Shown here one piece after another: positions 10,059 to 18,971 of a stretch of DNA of 64,000 bases. The notes under the pieces are model-generated. The model was not told the origin of the DNA. It saw nothing but the letters and a program-made list of their open reading frames with translations, and searched no databases. How positions within the stretch are numbered: the stretch's first letter is position 1; the number at the start of each line of letters is the position of its first letter. The DNA is from Pacificibacter marinus (lineage in GTDB: Bacteria; Pseudomonadota; Alphaproteobacteria; Rhodobacterales; Rhodobacteraceae): assembly GCF_900109555.1 (NCBI RefSeq), contig NZ_FNZV01000002.1, positions 124,001-188,000 on the forward strand. Direction: 5' to 3'. A program made the translations under genes and the position numbers.

Positions 10059-10559
10059 TTAGCGGCGCACAGCCCGTGCGCCTGACGCCGAACGCACAGT
10101 AATGGTGCGAATGGTGGCCAGATCAGCAGTGGAAATTGATCGTGCAACGGTGATTGTACGCTGCGCTTTTGTACCAACCACAGTCACAGCACTTGGCGCT
10201 TGGACGCGAAAATCAAGCACCAGTTCTGAGGGGGACTCTGTGTCAACGTGCACCAATTCTGCGTCATAATATCCAACACTTGGAAGTGTGGCTGCGGCGG
10301 TGACAATCGCGCCAGAGGCAGATTTCACGATAGACACGTCATCCAATGTGGGCACCAAAGTGCGGATGTCTTGGAAATCTGGGTAGCCGCGTTTGGGGGC
10401 AAGCGATGGCACGATGATGGTTTGCGGACCTGCTTGAGCGGCTGCAACCTCTTGCGAGGGACCAAACCAATTGAGCGGATTAAGTTTGGATTGGCTCACG
10501 CGTGCGCAGCCTCCCAAAAGGGACAAAGCCAAAACAGAAATGATCACCTGACGCCGCAT
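10059..10559 (-). CDS. Predicted lipoprotein of unknown function
   Basis: A 166-residue secreted protein. It begins MRRQVIISVLALSLLGGC, a basic start, hydrophobic stretch and lipobox LLGGC, so it should be lipidated at the Cys around residue 18 and anchored in the periplasm or outer membrane. The mature part has a short NWFG segment, then Ala/Val/Thr-rich sequence without recognised motifs. It ends in a basic RAVRR. It lies 67 bases upstream of the nucleoside hydrolase on the same strand, so cotranscription is possible, but no functional link is evident. The earlier in-frame start at 10574 would break the signal-peptide pattern. Confidence 0.7.
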   Translation of the reverse strand: MRRQVIISVLALSLLGGCARVSQSKLNPLNWFGPSQEVAAAQAGPQTIIVPSLAPKRGYPDFQDIRTLVPTLDDVSIVKSASGAIVTAAATLPSVGYYDAELVHVDTESPSELVLDFRVQAPSAVTVVGTKAQRTITVARSISTADLATIRTITVRSASGARAVRR

Positions 10560-10715
10560 GTCTACATCCTTCAAAATCTATGCACATTGGCTATCGCACT
10601 TCGCGGCGTTTGAAAAGGGTTTCAAGCGGCTTTCCAGCCAGCATTGTGCGGCTGTGTCTGGACCTTGCCCGATCAAAGCCTTATGTCTGGCGCAAGATCA
10701 GACAGGAGCGCCCCG

Positions 10716-11144
10716 ATGGCCAATGAGACCTTTGAAGAGCTTGCCGAAACCTTTGAATTTTTGGACGACTGGGAAGACCGCTATCGCCATGTGATCGACA
10801 TGGGCAAAGCCTTTCCTGTGCTTGATGACGCCTTTCAAGTGCCCGCCACCAAGGTCGAAGGCTGTGCATCGCAGGTGTGGTTGGTGCCGTCGTTTGACGG
10901 GCAGGGGCCAAGCGCGGTGTTCGATTTTAAAGGCGGATCAGATGCGATGATCGTCCAAGGTCTGATCGCGGTTTTGCACGCTTTATATGCGGGATTGACG
11001 GCAGAACAGGTCAGCAAAGTCGATGCCGTTGCTGAACTTGGACGTCTTGGTTTGAACGATCATTTGTCTGCACAGCGCTCAAATGGCGTGCGTGCGATGG
11101 TGGCGCGTATTCACGAAACGGCCGCAGCGCATCTGGCGGCTTAA
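10716..11144 (+). CDS. sufE: SufE-family sulfur acceptor for Fe-S cluster assembly
   Basis: Accepts persulfide sulfur from a SufS-type cysteine desulfurase and stimulates it. The 142-residue protein has the family core: FEFLDDWEDRYRHVIDMGK near the start, and VEGCASQVWLV around residue 50, whose Cys is the sulfur acceptor. LLNDHLSAQRSNG-type sequence (here GLNDHLSAQRSNG) lies near the C-terminus. AGGAG lies seven bases before the ATG at 10716, deciding this start over the in-frame ATG at 10644. The gene stands apart from any suf operon, as is common in this order. Confidence 0.93.
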   Translation: MANETFEELAETFEFLDDWEDRYRHVIDMGKAFPVLDDAFQVPATKVEGCASQVWLVPSFDGQGPSAVFDFKGGSDAMIVQGLIAVLHALYAGLTAEQVSKVDAVAELGRLGLNDHLSAQRSNGVRAMVARIHETAAAHLAA

Positions 11145-11160
11145 TTCCGGGACTGTAAAA

Positions 11161-11799
11161 TCAGGGTCGCAAAAATGGTGCAAGTTCGCCGTAGCCCGTG
11201 TGGCGATGTTCAAACTTTAGCCCAAGCCTATCGGCGCAGTCTTTGGCTTTGCGCATGAGATCTGCATCATCTGTTTGCGACAAATAGACCAACGTTTCGT
11301 AGTTGCCAAAGTACATGTCCAACAGGTCAGGATAGCGGTCTAGGCCAAGCGGTTGCCAGACAAAGGCATCAAATTGGCGGGCCAAAAAGTCTGTTAGAAA
11401 AAAGCTGGTAACTTCGCCGCGATCTATGAAATCTTGGGTTCCGTCGAAAAACGCGTAGCAATGCGGCGCGTCAATCATAGTTACGCCAAGGCGCGCACAT
11501 GTCGTTTGTAACCGCCCGCCTGTGCCGCAATCTCCGTAAGCCACCAAGATCGTTTCAAACTCATTTCTGTGTTTTTCAACAGCTGTTGCAACGGCTTGTG
11601 GAATGTCATTGGGTGTGTTGTGTAAAATGGCAGGCAGGCAGGTGAGTGTCAGGTGGTCTAGGCTATTCACTTCGATAATGGTTAAAATTTCGCGTGCCAA
11701 AGCACCACAAGCAATCACCAATGTTTTGCCTGCGCCAACCCGACAAAGCCCCGTATCACGCAGGGCTTTGTCTGTTATATCAAGTATCACTTCGGCCAT
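11161..11799 (-). CDS. DUF1638 protein of the split methionine synthase locus
   Basis: A 212-residue soluble protein of the DUF1638 family; its biochemical role is not established to my knowledge. It is Cys-rich at likely functional positions: VIACGALAREI around residue 30, LTCLPAILHN, and GDCGTGGRLQTTC around residue 90, a pattern that could bind a metal or corrinoid. It follows the corrinoid-protein gene by nine bases on the same strand, so the two are almost certainly cotranscribed. That pairing suggests a job in loading, reactivating or partnering the corrinoid protein. The flanking sufE gene converges on it. Confidence 0.8.
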   Translation of the reverse strand: MAEVILDITDKALRDTGLCRVGAGKTLVIACGALAREILTIIEVNSLDHLTLTCLPAILHNTPNDIPQAVATAVEKHRNEFETILVAYGDCGTGGRLQTTCARLGVTMIDAPHCYAFFDGTQDFIDRGEVTSFFLTDFLARQFDAFVWQPLGLDRYPDLLDMYFGNYETLVYLSQTDDADLMRKAKDCADRLGLKFEHRHTGYGELAPFLRP

Positions 11800-11808
11800 T
11801 GGCCCAAA

Positions 11809-12504
11809 TCACGCTTGGTTGTGTTTGCGCGCAATCATGGATTTCGCTGTTTCCACAGCAATCGCTGCATCATCACAATAGGCATCTGCGCCAATGGCTT
11901 TGCCAAATTCGTCGTTCAACGGCGCGCCGCCGACCAAAACGATGTAATCTTGGCGTTTGCCCATTTCAGTCAACTGGTCGATCACAACCTTCATGTACGG
12001 CATCGTTGTGGTCAAAAGCGCGGACATGCCGATGATGTCGCAATTTTCAGCAATCGCCGTGTTGATGTAGTCCTCTGCGGGGTTGTTGATGCCCAGATCG
12101 ATGATTTCAAAACCTGCGCCTTCCATCATCATCGCCACAAGGTTTTTGCCGATGTCGTGGATGTCGCCTTTGACGGTACCGATGACCATTTTGCCCATCT
12201 TGGGTGCGCCGGTTTCGACCAAAAGCGGCTTGAGAATAAACATGCCACCTTTCATCGCTTGGGCGGCCCGCAACACTTCTGGCACAAATAAAATGCCATC
12301 ACGGAAATCATCACCAACGATTTGCATGCCGAGCACCAAAGATTTGGTCAAGATGTCGTAAGGCACCCAACCGCGATCTAGCAAAATGCGCACCGCTTCT
12401 GCGATTTCATCTTTGAGACCGTCATACAGGTCATCCATCATCTGTTCGACAAGCTCGGAATCATTGAGCTCGGACAGGACGAGATCGTCACCTTGATCAG
12501 ACAT
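11809..12504 (-). CDS. Corrinoid (B12-binding) methyl-carrier protein of split methionine synthase
   Basis: Carries the methyl group on cobalamin between methyl donor and homocysteine methyltransferase. The 231-residue protein has a helical cap domain (about 20-105, with GMQIVGDDFRDGILFVPEVL) and a Rossmann-like B12 domain starting with GTVKGDIHDIGKN, which holds the DxHxxG lower-ligand motif (His). GMSALLTTTMPYM and LVGGAPLN are further B12-domain marks. AAGGA is correctly placed before the ATG at 12504. Rhodobacterales such as Phaeobacter are known to split MetH into separate proteins, and the methyltransferase partner lies 1.3 kb away. Other corrinoid methyl carriers (for methylamines) look similar, so the assignment rests on context. 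Confidence 0.85.
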   Translation of the reverse strand: MSDQGDDLVLSELNDSELVEQMMDDLYDGLKDEIAEAVRILLDRGWVPYDILTKSLVLGMQIVGDDFRDGILFVPEVLRAAQAMKGGMFILKPLLVETGAPKMGKMVIGTVKGDIHDIGKNLVAMMMEGAGFEIIDLGINNPAEDYINTAIAENCDIIGMSALLTTTMPYMKVVIDQLTEMGKRQDYIVLVGGAPLNDEFGKAIGADAYCDDAAIAVETAKSMIARKHNQA

Positions 12505-12613
12505 ATGCAATTCCTTTTGTGGATGCAGCTTTGAAAGTGTTCGCTGTTTTATTTGTGCCTAGCCTACGCTGAGGGGCTTGGCAAATGTTCTTATTTTGTT
12601 CTACATTTAGGGC

Positions 12614-13717
12614 ATGGTATATGATTCCACACTCCCCCTTGGGCCCGCACTTCCGCTTGGCCTGAAAACCAAGGCACGCGGCGCTGCCAGCAATGCGGTT
12701 GGCCGGTTTGAACGCTTGGCCCGCGAAACCTACATTGATGGGTGGGACACGCCGTTCGAAGAAACGATCCTGCGCACCACCACTGTTGACGAGCGGCCGC
12801 GTAAAATCATCATGCGCAACACCAGCCCTGATTTGCCGTTTGATCGCTCTGTAAATCCCTATCGGGGATGCGAGCACGGGTGCAGTTACTGTTATGCGCG
12901 CCCGAGTCATGCGTATCTTGGCCTGTCGGCGGGGCTTGATTTCGAAACGCGATTGACCCGAAAAAAGGACGCTGCAGATGTTTTGGCGCGGGAATTGTCG
13001 GCCAAATCCTATAGCGTTGGTCCTATTGCGATTGGCACCAACACCGACCCTTATCAACCGATTGAGGCCCGTGACCGCGTGATGCGCGACCTGTTGCAGG
13101 TTTTGAGCGATCACAATCATCCGGTGGCCATCACCACGAAAGGCACCTTGATTGAACGCGATATCGATATTTTGCGTGGCATGGCGCACAAAGGTTTGGT
13201 GCATGTTTGCATTTCGGTGACCACCTTGGGCTCGACCTTGTCGCGTCAATTGGAACCGCGTGCTCCGGCCCCTGCGCGACGTTTGAAAACCATTCGCATG
13301 TTGAGCGATGCGGGTATTCCTGTGCGCGCCATGGTGGCCCCAGTCATCCCCGCGCTCACCGATCATGAATTGGAAGCGATCATGACCGCGTGTGCGCGAA
13401 ATGGGGCCAAGGCGGCCTCTTATATTATGCTGCGTCTGCCCCGCGAAGTCGCCCCGTTGTTTCAAGAATGGCTTGCCGAACACGTGCCCGATCGCGCGAC
13501 GCGGGTGATGAATCGTGTGCGCGAATTGCACGGCGGGAAAGACTATGACAGCCGATTTGGCACGCGCATGAAAGGGCAGGGCGAATGGGCCGACTTGATG
13601 GCAAAGCGGTTTGAAATCACGCTCAACCGCACAGGATTGGTCGCGAAACTGCCGCCCTTGCGGACGGACATGTTTCGCGTGCCGCCAAAGGCGGGCGACC
13701 AATTGTCGTTGTTTTGA
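12614..13717 (+). CDS. PA0069-family radical SAM protein
   Basis: A 367-residue radical S-adenosylmethionine enzyme related to the SplB/Rv2578c group; its substrate is unknown. The 4Fe-4S motif CEHGCSYCYAR (CxxxCxxC) lies around residue 90 and is preceded by SVNPYRGCEHG. GTNTDPYQPIE, the second conserved segment of the family, follows around residue 135. The C-terminus is short and ends QLSLF. It sits on the plus strand between two minus-strand genes of the methionine synthase set and shares a 109-bp divergent gap with the corrinoid-protein gene. That could be chance, though both deal with SAM chemistry. Confidence 0.88.
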   Translation: MVYDSTLPLGPALPLGLKTKARGAASNAVGRFERLARETYIDGWDTPFEETILRTTTVDERPRKIIMRNTSPDLPFDRSVNPYRGCEHGCSYCYARPSHAYLGLSAGLDFETRLTRKKDAADVLARELSAKSYSVGPIAIGTNTDPYQPIEARDRVMRDLLQVLSDHNHPVAITTKGTLIERDIDILRGMAHKGLVHVCISVTTLGSTLSRQLEPRAPAPARRLKTIRMLSDAGIPVRAMVAPVIPALTDHELEAIMTACARNGAKAASYIMLRLPREVAPLFQEWLAEHVPDRATRVMNRVRELHGGKDYDSRFGTRMKGQGEWADLMAKRFEITLNRTGLVAKLPPLRTDMFRVPPKAGDQLSLF

Positions 13718-13755
13718 GCGTGGTTGATTCATTTGACCGCAAATCTGTGATGGCT

Positions 13756-14772
13756 TTAGGTGCGACGGCGACGTGATGAAGACCGGTCGCGTGTAGGACC
13801 TTTGTCATCTGTGCCATCCGAGGGCGATGAAAACCCGCCGAGCTTTTCCGTAATGGCTTCTAGTGTTGGGCGTTCGCCACGTGGGCGTGTTTCCAAAGCC
13901 TCGCGCATAGCACGTAGGTGATCTGGGGTTGTCCCACAGCACCCACCGATAATGGTGGCGCCCGCATCGCGCGCCATGCAGGCGTAATCGGCCATCAATT
14001 CAGGCGTGCCATCATAGTGAATGTGCCCGTCGTGATATTTCGGGATGCCTGCGTTGCCTTTGGCAATGATCGGGCGGTCTGTACCTTGCGCCGAAAATCC
14101 CAAAACCGTGCGCAGCAAATCTGAAGATCCAACGCCACAGTTTGCACCGTACGCTACAGGTGGGTTTTCGATTTTTTCAACCAATTGTGCCAATTGTGAT
14201 GACGTGATGCCCATCATGGTGCGCCCTGCCGTGTCAAATGACATCGTGCCAGCCCAAGCCATGCCCGCAAGACGCGCGCCTTCGGCGGCGGCACGGTATT
14301 CTTCGGGGGCAGAAATTGTTTCGATCCACAGCACATCTGCGCCGCCAGCTTTGAGGCCTTCAGCCTGTTCGTGGAACATTTCAACGGCATCGGCAAAGGA
14401 CAATGTGCCTGTGGGTTCCATGATGTCGCCGGTTGGGCCAACCGACCCTGCAACGATCACGGTGCGGCCAGATTTGTCTGCCACTTCGCGGCCAATTTCG
14501 GCAGCTGCTTTGTTCAATTCATGCACGCGCGACTGAGCATCGTGCAGTTTAAGGCGCGATGCATTACCACCAAATGAATTGGTTAGAAAGATATCTGATC
14601 CTGCGTTGACAGCACCTTCGTACAATTTTGTGATGTTTTCGGTTTTCTCAACATTCCACAGCTCTGGCGCGTCGCCAGATTGCAATCCCATGTTGAACAA
14701 GGTGGTTCCCGTCGCGCCATCGGCCAAAAGCCAATCGCGTTCACTGAGCAGGCGGGTGAGGGCATCGGTCAT
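13756..14772 (-). CDS. Homocysteine S-methyltransferase module (BHMT-like) of split methionine synthase
   Basis: Transfers a methyl group to homocysteine to make methionine. The 338-residue protein covers only the homocysteine-binding domain of MetH: LLADGATGTTLFNMG at the N-terminus, a Cys around residue 215 (GANCGVGSSDLLR) and GGCCGTTPDHLRAMR around residue 280. Together these supply the three zinc-ligand Cys. The C-terminal 35 residues are polar and basic, ending SSSRRRRT. Without B12 or folate domains it must work with the separate corrinoid protein nearby; a pterin-binding protein is not in the window. Close relatives are also annotated as betaine-homocysteine methyltransferase (bmt), so betaine or DMSP-derived methyl use remains possible. 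Confidence 0.85.
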   Translation of the reverse strand: MTDALTRLLSERDWLLADGATGTTLFNMGLQSGDAPELWNVEKTENITKLYEGAVNAGSDIFLTNSFGGNASRLKLHDAQSRVHELNKAAAEIGREVADKSGRTVIVAGSVGPTGDIMEPTGTLSFADAVEMFHEQAEGLKAGGADVLWIETISAPEEYRAAAEGARLAGMAWAGTMSFDTAGRTMMGITSSQLAQLVEKIENPPVAYGANCGVGSSDLLRTVLGFSAQGTDRPIIAKGNAGIPKYHDGHIHYDGTPELMADYACMARDAGATIIGGCCGTTPDHLRAMREALETRPRGERPTLEAITEKLGGFSSPSDGTDDKGPTRDRSSSRRRRT

Positions 14773-14947
14773 GGTCTAATCCGGTTTTTGAGGCCAAATC
14801 CAAGGGACAGGCAGTTTTTGAATGTGCGCAAGGCTCGGGAGTCACCCGCATTCTTTGAGGGCTGTTTGCCAGACTACGGGCGATGAAGCAAATTCATTCA
14901 AATCATAACGATTATGAAATTCATGCAAGACAGCGCTTTTATAAGGC

Positions 14948-17065
14948 TTAGGGGTTACTTTTGCGTGATGTCTTGCCAAACAATCGCAAAGTGGCGTGGG
15001 TCGCAAAGCGGTGGGCTTTCATCGGGTTATCGCGGACGGTGCGCGGCGGGGCTGTCACGCGGCGCAATATGTCCATGCCCGCCACTGCAAGGGCTATGCG
15101 CGACGGCGCTGCAAAGTAAAGGGTTTCCCAGTTTGGCCCAAAGGCCGCTTTGAACCGTTTGAGACCCGTGTGACCGGATTTGCACAAAAACCGCTGACGC
15201 AAGGCGCGCAGGATCGGGTTTTGATCGACACCAGACCACGGCACAGCCGCCAATGATAGGCGGGGGCATCCATAGGCCGTCGCGGCATGGATGGCCGCGA
15301 TGATAAGCATTTGAATGGTGCCATCTGGCGCCTCTTTGGAATGGCGCATCAAATCTAATGTCATTTCATTACGGGTTTCATGTAGCGAAATGAAGGCCAC
15401 AAGACGCGTGTCTTTGTAGGCCAAAAACACGCGCTGACACGAAATATAGTCACGGGTGTAGGTGCCCATTGAAAATCCGCGTTCGCCACCACGAAGGGCT
15501 TTCCAATCTTTTGCGACACGGTCCATGTCGGCAAGGGGTAAATTGCGCCCACCTTCTTGCACCGAGATGCCCGCCTCTTGTGCTTTCCGCAAAACCCGCC
15601 GCAATTGGCGGCGTTCAGCCCCCTCAAGAGTGAACTGTGCAGGAACAAGCCACGCTTCTTCGGCGGTTGGAATGATGGTCCAGCCAGCAATGCGGGCATT
15701 AGCGGCCATGCGCGCACCGCATTTGTAAATCGCAGGCATACGAAATCGCGCCCGTGCCGTTTGGCTTAAGGCAAGGCGGGCTTCGGTTAGACCCGTTTTG
15801 GCGATGAGCGGGTCTGACATCATCACCAAGGATTGTCCGATGGGGGCAGCAAGCGCCACATGGTGACCGCGTTTGTCTGTGAGCAAAGAAAAATCACGGG
15901 TGCGCAGCAAATTGGTTTCAGCACGTGTGGCGGCAAACAGCTGTCGTTCAAGTTGCGGTGTGAGATAAGGCGATTGGGCCGTTTTGGTCAGTTGTGCTTT
16001 CGTCGACAGATTGCATTTGCGCGGTCCAATCAACACAATACAGGCCGCAATGAAGGCAGGCACGCCGTAATATGCAATCCTATATGCGACCACCGCGCCC
16101 AGCAAAGGTTCCAGCGGCACAGACGGCAAAAGCGAGGCGAGCATGGCTTCAAACGGGCCGATGCCGCCAGGGGTTGCCCCAACAAGCCCAGCCCCAAGGG
16201 CAAACAGATAGGCCGCGATCAATTGGCCAATGCCGATATCAATCTGTGGCGGCAAAAGAATGTAAAGCGTCACTCCCGCAAGCACCGTATCTATGGCTGC
16301 AAGCATGACGACTGTGCCCATTGTGCGCAACGCAGGCCAAGGCAATCTGACCAGTGGAGCAGGGGGATAAATAGATAAAATGGCCATGCCACCCACCAGC
16401 GAGATGGCAAAAATAGCCAGAGATTTCATCCACGGAATATCAGGCTGCAAAATCAAAACGGCACAGGCAGCGACAACTGCCCAGCCCGCCAGAAATGAGA
16501 GCGCCACAGCGGCAGACAGGCGTGTGGCTTGCCAAAGTGTCATTTCAGGCAGCATGCGCCACCGAATAAGAGCGCCAGTGAGTGCGCCAAATCCCAAAAA
16601 TTGCGATAATCCAATCGCAGCGATTCCTGATCTTTTTGCGGATTTTCGCGAAATACCTGTGCCAAGTTGCGCATGCAGCACGTTGTCATATTGTCCCACG
16701 GCCCAAAAACTACCCGTGGTTGCGAGCATCGCCAAACCCCATTGCAGCGGTGTCACTGTGGAAACGGTGCTTAAAATGGCTTTTGCGTCGAGATGAGACA
16801 CCTTGCCCCAAAGCAGCCAGACGATGATGAGTGTCATCATCAAGGGCACGGCTTGTTTGACCAGTAATTTTTGCAGCCCGTCCGGTTTGGGGGGCCGTGT
16901 CACGCTTTTACCTGCTGTCAGTTTGGGGCGCGCGGTCTGCCGTGGCGCTGCGGTGCCGTGCGCAGAGCTGTCATTCGTGTCTATATCGAAACGGGCATGG
17001 CGCATGAGGGCGATCGGGACCTTTTGAGCTGGCGCACAGGGCGTTTTGCTAAGTTTTGAGGTCAT
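14948..17065 (-). CDS. mprF: MprF/LpiA-like lysyl-phosphatidylglycerol synthase and flippase
   Basis: Predicted to transfer an amino acid from aminoacyl-tRNA to phosphatidylglycerol and flip the product, lowering surface negative charge. Of 705 residues, about 1-65 are polar and cytoplasmic. Residues 70-350 contain eight or more membrane segments of the flippase domain, including LVGATPGGIGPFEA. Residues 370-690 form the DUF2156-type synthase, with MMSDPLIA, a FSMGTYTRDYI segment and LDLMRHS. In Rhizobium the homologue LpiA acts in acid and cationic-peptide tolerance. The gene stands alone. Length is somewhat below Gram-positive MprF (about 840) because the membrane part is smaller. Confidence 0.85.
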   Translation of the reverse strand: MTSKLSKTPCAPAQKVPIALMRHARFDIDTNDSSAHGTAAPRQTARPKLTAGKSVTRPPKPDGLQKLLVKQAVPLMMTLIIVWLLWGKVSHLDAKAILSTVSTVTPLQWGLAMLATTGSFWAVGQYDNVLHAQLGTGISRKSAKRSGIAAIGLSQFLGFGALTGALIRWRMLPEMTLWQATRLSAAVALSFLAGWAVVAACAVLILQPDIPWMKSLAIFAISLVGGMAILSIYPPAPLVRLPWPALRTMGTVVMLAAIDTVLAGVTLYILLPPQIDIGIGQLIAAYLFALGAGLVGATPGGIGPFEAMLASLLPSVPLEPLLGAVVAYRIAYYGVPAFIAACIVLIGPRKCNLSTKAQLTKTAQSPYLTPQLERQLFAATRAETNLLRTRDFSLLTDKRGHHVALAAPIGQSLVMMSDPLIAKTGLTEARLALSQTARARFRMPAIYKCGARMAANARIAGWTIIPTAEEAWLVPAQFTLEGAERRQLRRVLRKAQEAGISVQEGGRNLPLADMDRVAKDWKALRGGERGFSMGTYTRDYISCQRVFLAYKDTRLVAFISLHETRNEMTLDLMRHSKEAPDGTIQMLIIAAIHAATAYGCPRLSLAAVPWSGVDQNPILRALRQRFLCKSGHTGLKRFKAAFGPNWETLYFAAPSRIALAVAGMDILRRVTAPPRTVRDNPMKAHRFATHATLRLFGKTSRKSNP

Positions 17066-17199
17066 AGGTTTAACGTCCAGAGTGCCAAGATATCATTAAT
17101 GTGAGGCCACATTTATGAAAGGTTTGAAGCATTTGAGGTCGAAAAGTCGGCCCGCGCAGGTCTGCACCTCGTGGCTTTGTTTCACATGCGTATATACGA

Positions 17200-17223
17200 A
17201 ACGGCCCGTGGATGCGGGCCGTT
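17200..17223 (-). terminator. Hairpin after the ATPase inhibitor gene
   Basis: A perfect nine-base stem, AACGGCCCG / CGGGCCGTT, with a six-base loop, begins 46 bases past the DUF1476 stop. No strong T-run follows (TCGTATAT), so it may stabilise the 3' end rather than terminate alone. Confidence 0.5.
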
Positions 17224-17268
17224 GATTGTATTTTTGTGATCGTATTTTTGAGAGGGGCGCTTGAGCGC

Positions 17269-17574
17269 TTAGTCTGCTGCGAGTTGGCCTTTGGCCTCGA
17301 TCAAACAAGCGCTGCGTTTGGCGCGTACTGTGGCCTCGTCAGATTTGTCACCAAGATCTGCAACAACTTTGCGGATCACGTCGTCATGCCCAGCTTCTTC
17401 GAAATCAGATTTGATCACTTCAAGCACATAGGCGTCGACATCGTCTTTGCCCAAAATTCCAGCCGCCCAGATGCCCAAAAGTTTGTTGGCGCGGGCTTCG
17501 GCTTTGAATTGCATTTCTGCGTCATGGGCGAATTTGTTTTCAAATGCAGATTCGCGATCATCAAAAGTTGACAT
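17269..17574 (-). CDS. F1 ATPase inhibitor zeta subunit (DUF1476)
   Basis: The DUF1476 family includes the zeta subunit that blocks ATP hydrolysis by the alphaproteobacterial F1Fo-ATP synthase. The 101-residue protein starts MSTFDDRESAFENKFAHD, the conserved inhibitory N-terminal segment with a central Phe-Glu-Asn-Lys-Phe core. It continues with a four-helix body: FKAEARANKLLGIWAAG, then DDVIRKVVADL. A strong GGAGG precedes the start. It is divergent from purC, a linkage common in Rhodobacterales. No function in purine synthesis is implied. Confidence 0.93.
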   Translation of the reverse strand: MSTFDDRESAFENKFAHDAEMQFKAEARANKLLGIWAAGILGKDDVDAYVLEVIKSDFEEAGHDDVIRKVVADLGDKSDEATVRAKRSACLIEAKGQLAAD

Positions 17575-17857
17575 GGTGTATCCTCCAAGCTGGTTTGGCC
17601 TAAGATATGACGGTGCGAGGCACGAGCTTCAAGAGGTGATTGAATGTCAGTGTGCGAAAGTCGCACCTGTTTGTGGCAATATAGCGCGCCCGCATGGGGT
17701 TTCGGTTAATAATTGTGGCGATTTATGACCATTTGGTAACAGATTTGGCGCGCATCGCGAGGCCCGTGATCTTGCTTGAACGCGCTGCTTGCCCTAAAGA
17801 GCCACATAGAGAGGCTGGGCATATGATTCCCGGCCCCCTTATCTATTTGGAGACCCC

Positions 17858-18616
17858 ATGGCGCGTGGTAAAAAAATCTACGAAGGCAAAGCAAAGACAC
17901 TCTATGAGGGTCCTGAGCCGGGCACTTTGATCCAATACTTCAAAGATGACGCAACTGCGTTCAACGCTGAAAAGAAAGCTGTTGTTGATGGCAAAGGTGT
18001 TTTGAACAACCGCTTGTCCGAGTTCTTCATGGAAGGTCTCAACAGCATTGGCGTGCCGAACCACTTTATCAAGCGTCTCAATATGCGTGAGCAGTTGATC
18101 CGCCAGTGTGAAATCGTGCCTTTGGAAGTGATCGTGCGCAACTTTGCCGCTGGGTCTATGTCCAAACGTTTGGGCATCGAAGAGGGCACGCGTTTACCGC
18201 GCCCTATTATTGAATTTTCCTACAAAGACGATGATCTCGGCGATCCTTTGGTGCCCGAAGAATACATCATCGCTTTTGGCTGGGCGTCTCAGCAAGACAT
18301 GGATGACATCGTGGCGCTGGCGTTGCGGGTCAATGATTTCATGGCGGGCGTGATGTACGGCGTTGGCATCAAGTTGATCGATTTCAAAATCGAAATTGGC
18401 CGCGTTTGGGAAGGCGATTTCATGCGCCTGATCGTTGCAGATGAAATTTCACCTGACAGCTGCCGGTTGTGGGACATCGAGTCTGGGCAAAAGCTCGACA
18501 AAGATGTGTTCCGACGTGACCTTGGCAACCTGACAGACGCCTACACCGAAGTGGCGCGTCGTTTGGGTGTTTTGCCAACAAATGGCCCTGCTGCTGCCAA
18601 CTCTGTGATCAACTGA
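17858..18616 (+). CDS. purC: SAICAR synthase (phosphoribosylaminoimidazole-succinocarboxamide synthase)
   Basis: Joins aspartate to CAIR with ATP in step 8 of purine synthesis. The 252-residue protein begins [18 protein letters not shown]. It holds [17 protein letters not shown] around residue 30, [17 protein letters not shown] around residue 90 and the metal and substrate region [10 protein letters not shown] around 170, followed by [17 protein letters not shown] lies six bases before the ATG. It heads the purC-purS-purQ run on the plus strand. Length and motifs match the short bacterial form. Confidence 0.97.
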   Translation: MARGKKIYEGKAKTLYEGPEPGTLIQYFKDDATAFNAEKKAVVDGKGVLNNRLSEFFMEGLNSIGVPNHFIKRLNMREQLIRQCEIVPLEVIVRNFAAGSMSKRLGIEEGTRLPRPIIEFSYKDDDLGDPLVPEEYIIAFGWASQQDMDDIVALALRVNDFMAGVMYGVGIKLIDFKIEIGRVWEGDFMRLIVADEISPDSCRLWDIESGQKLDKDVFRRDLGNLTDAYTEVARRLGVLPTNGPAAANSVIN

Positions 18617-18687
18617 TCTGCGGGGAAACTCCTTGCACATCTTTAAGACTTACAAAGACTTAGACGTCTAAAGAAAGGCTCATGACT

Positions 18688-18918
18688 ATGAAAGCCCGCG
18701 TGAATGTAATGCTGAAAAACGGTGTTTTGGACCCCCAAGGCGCCGCCGTGCGCCACGCGCTTGGCGCGATGGGGTTTGACGGCGTCAACGACGTGCGCCA
18801 AGGCAAAGTGATCGAACTTGATCTGGCCGATGGCACATCCGAGGACACCATCAAATCCATGTGTGAAAAGCTATTGGCCAATATGGTTATTGAAAGCTAC
18901 ACCATCGAAATTCTCTGA
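18688..18918 (+). CDS. purS: FGAM synthase PurS subunit
   Basis: The small structural subunit of the three-part formylglycinamidine ribonucleotide synthase (PurL-PurQ-PurS), bridging glutaminase and synthetase. The 76-residue protein has the family sequence MKARVNVMLKNGVLDPQG, then DVRQGKVIELDL and VIESYTIEIL. The start at 18688 is preferred over the ATG two codons upstream (18682) because the AAAGG site is better spaced and the family starts here. A terminator follows 24 bases after the stop, separating it from purQ. Confidence 0.95.
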   Translation: MKARVNVMLKNGVLDPQGAAVRHALGAMGFDGVNDVRQGKVIELDLADGTSEDTIKSMCEKLLANMVIESYTIEIL

Positions 18919-18941
18919 GCTTTCAGACGATTGATTGTTAG

Positions 18942-18971
18942 AAAGCCGCTCCGTTTGGGGCGGCTTTTTTG
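18942..18971 (+). terminator. Rho-independent terminator after purS
   Basis: The stem AAAGCCGCtCC / GGgGCGGCTTT with a short TTT-type loop runs into TTTTT at 18965-18970. It should end the purC-purS transcript and leave purQ to its own promoter or to readthrough. Confidence 0.85.

Noticed and set aside
12497-13732. A 411-codon open frame on the minus strand opposite the radical SAM gene
   Set aside because: It lies wholly antisense to a gene with clear motifs, has many His, Gln and Arg of the kind produced by reading a GC-biased gene backward, and has no family pattern.
14773-14947. A SAM, SAH or cobalamin riboswitch upstream of the homocysteine methyltransferase
   Set aside because: I looked for the conserved core bases of the SAH, SAM-II and cobalamin classes in the 175-base gap and did not find them. 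A covariance-model search would be decisive.
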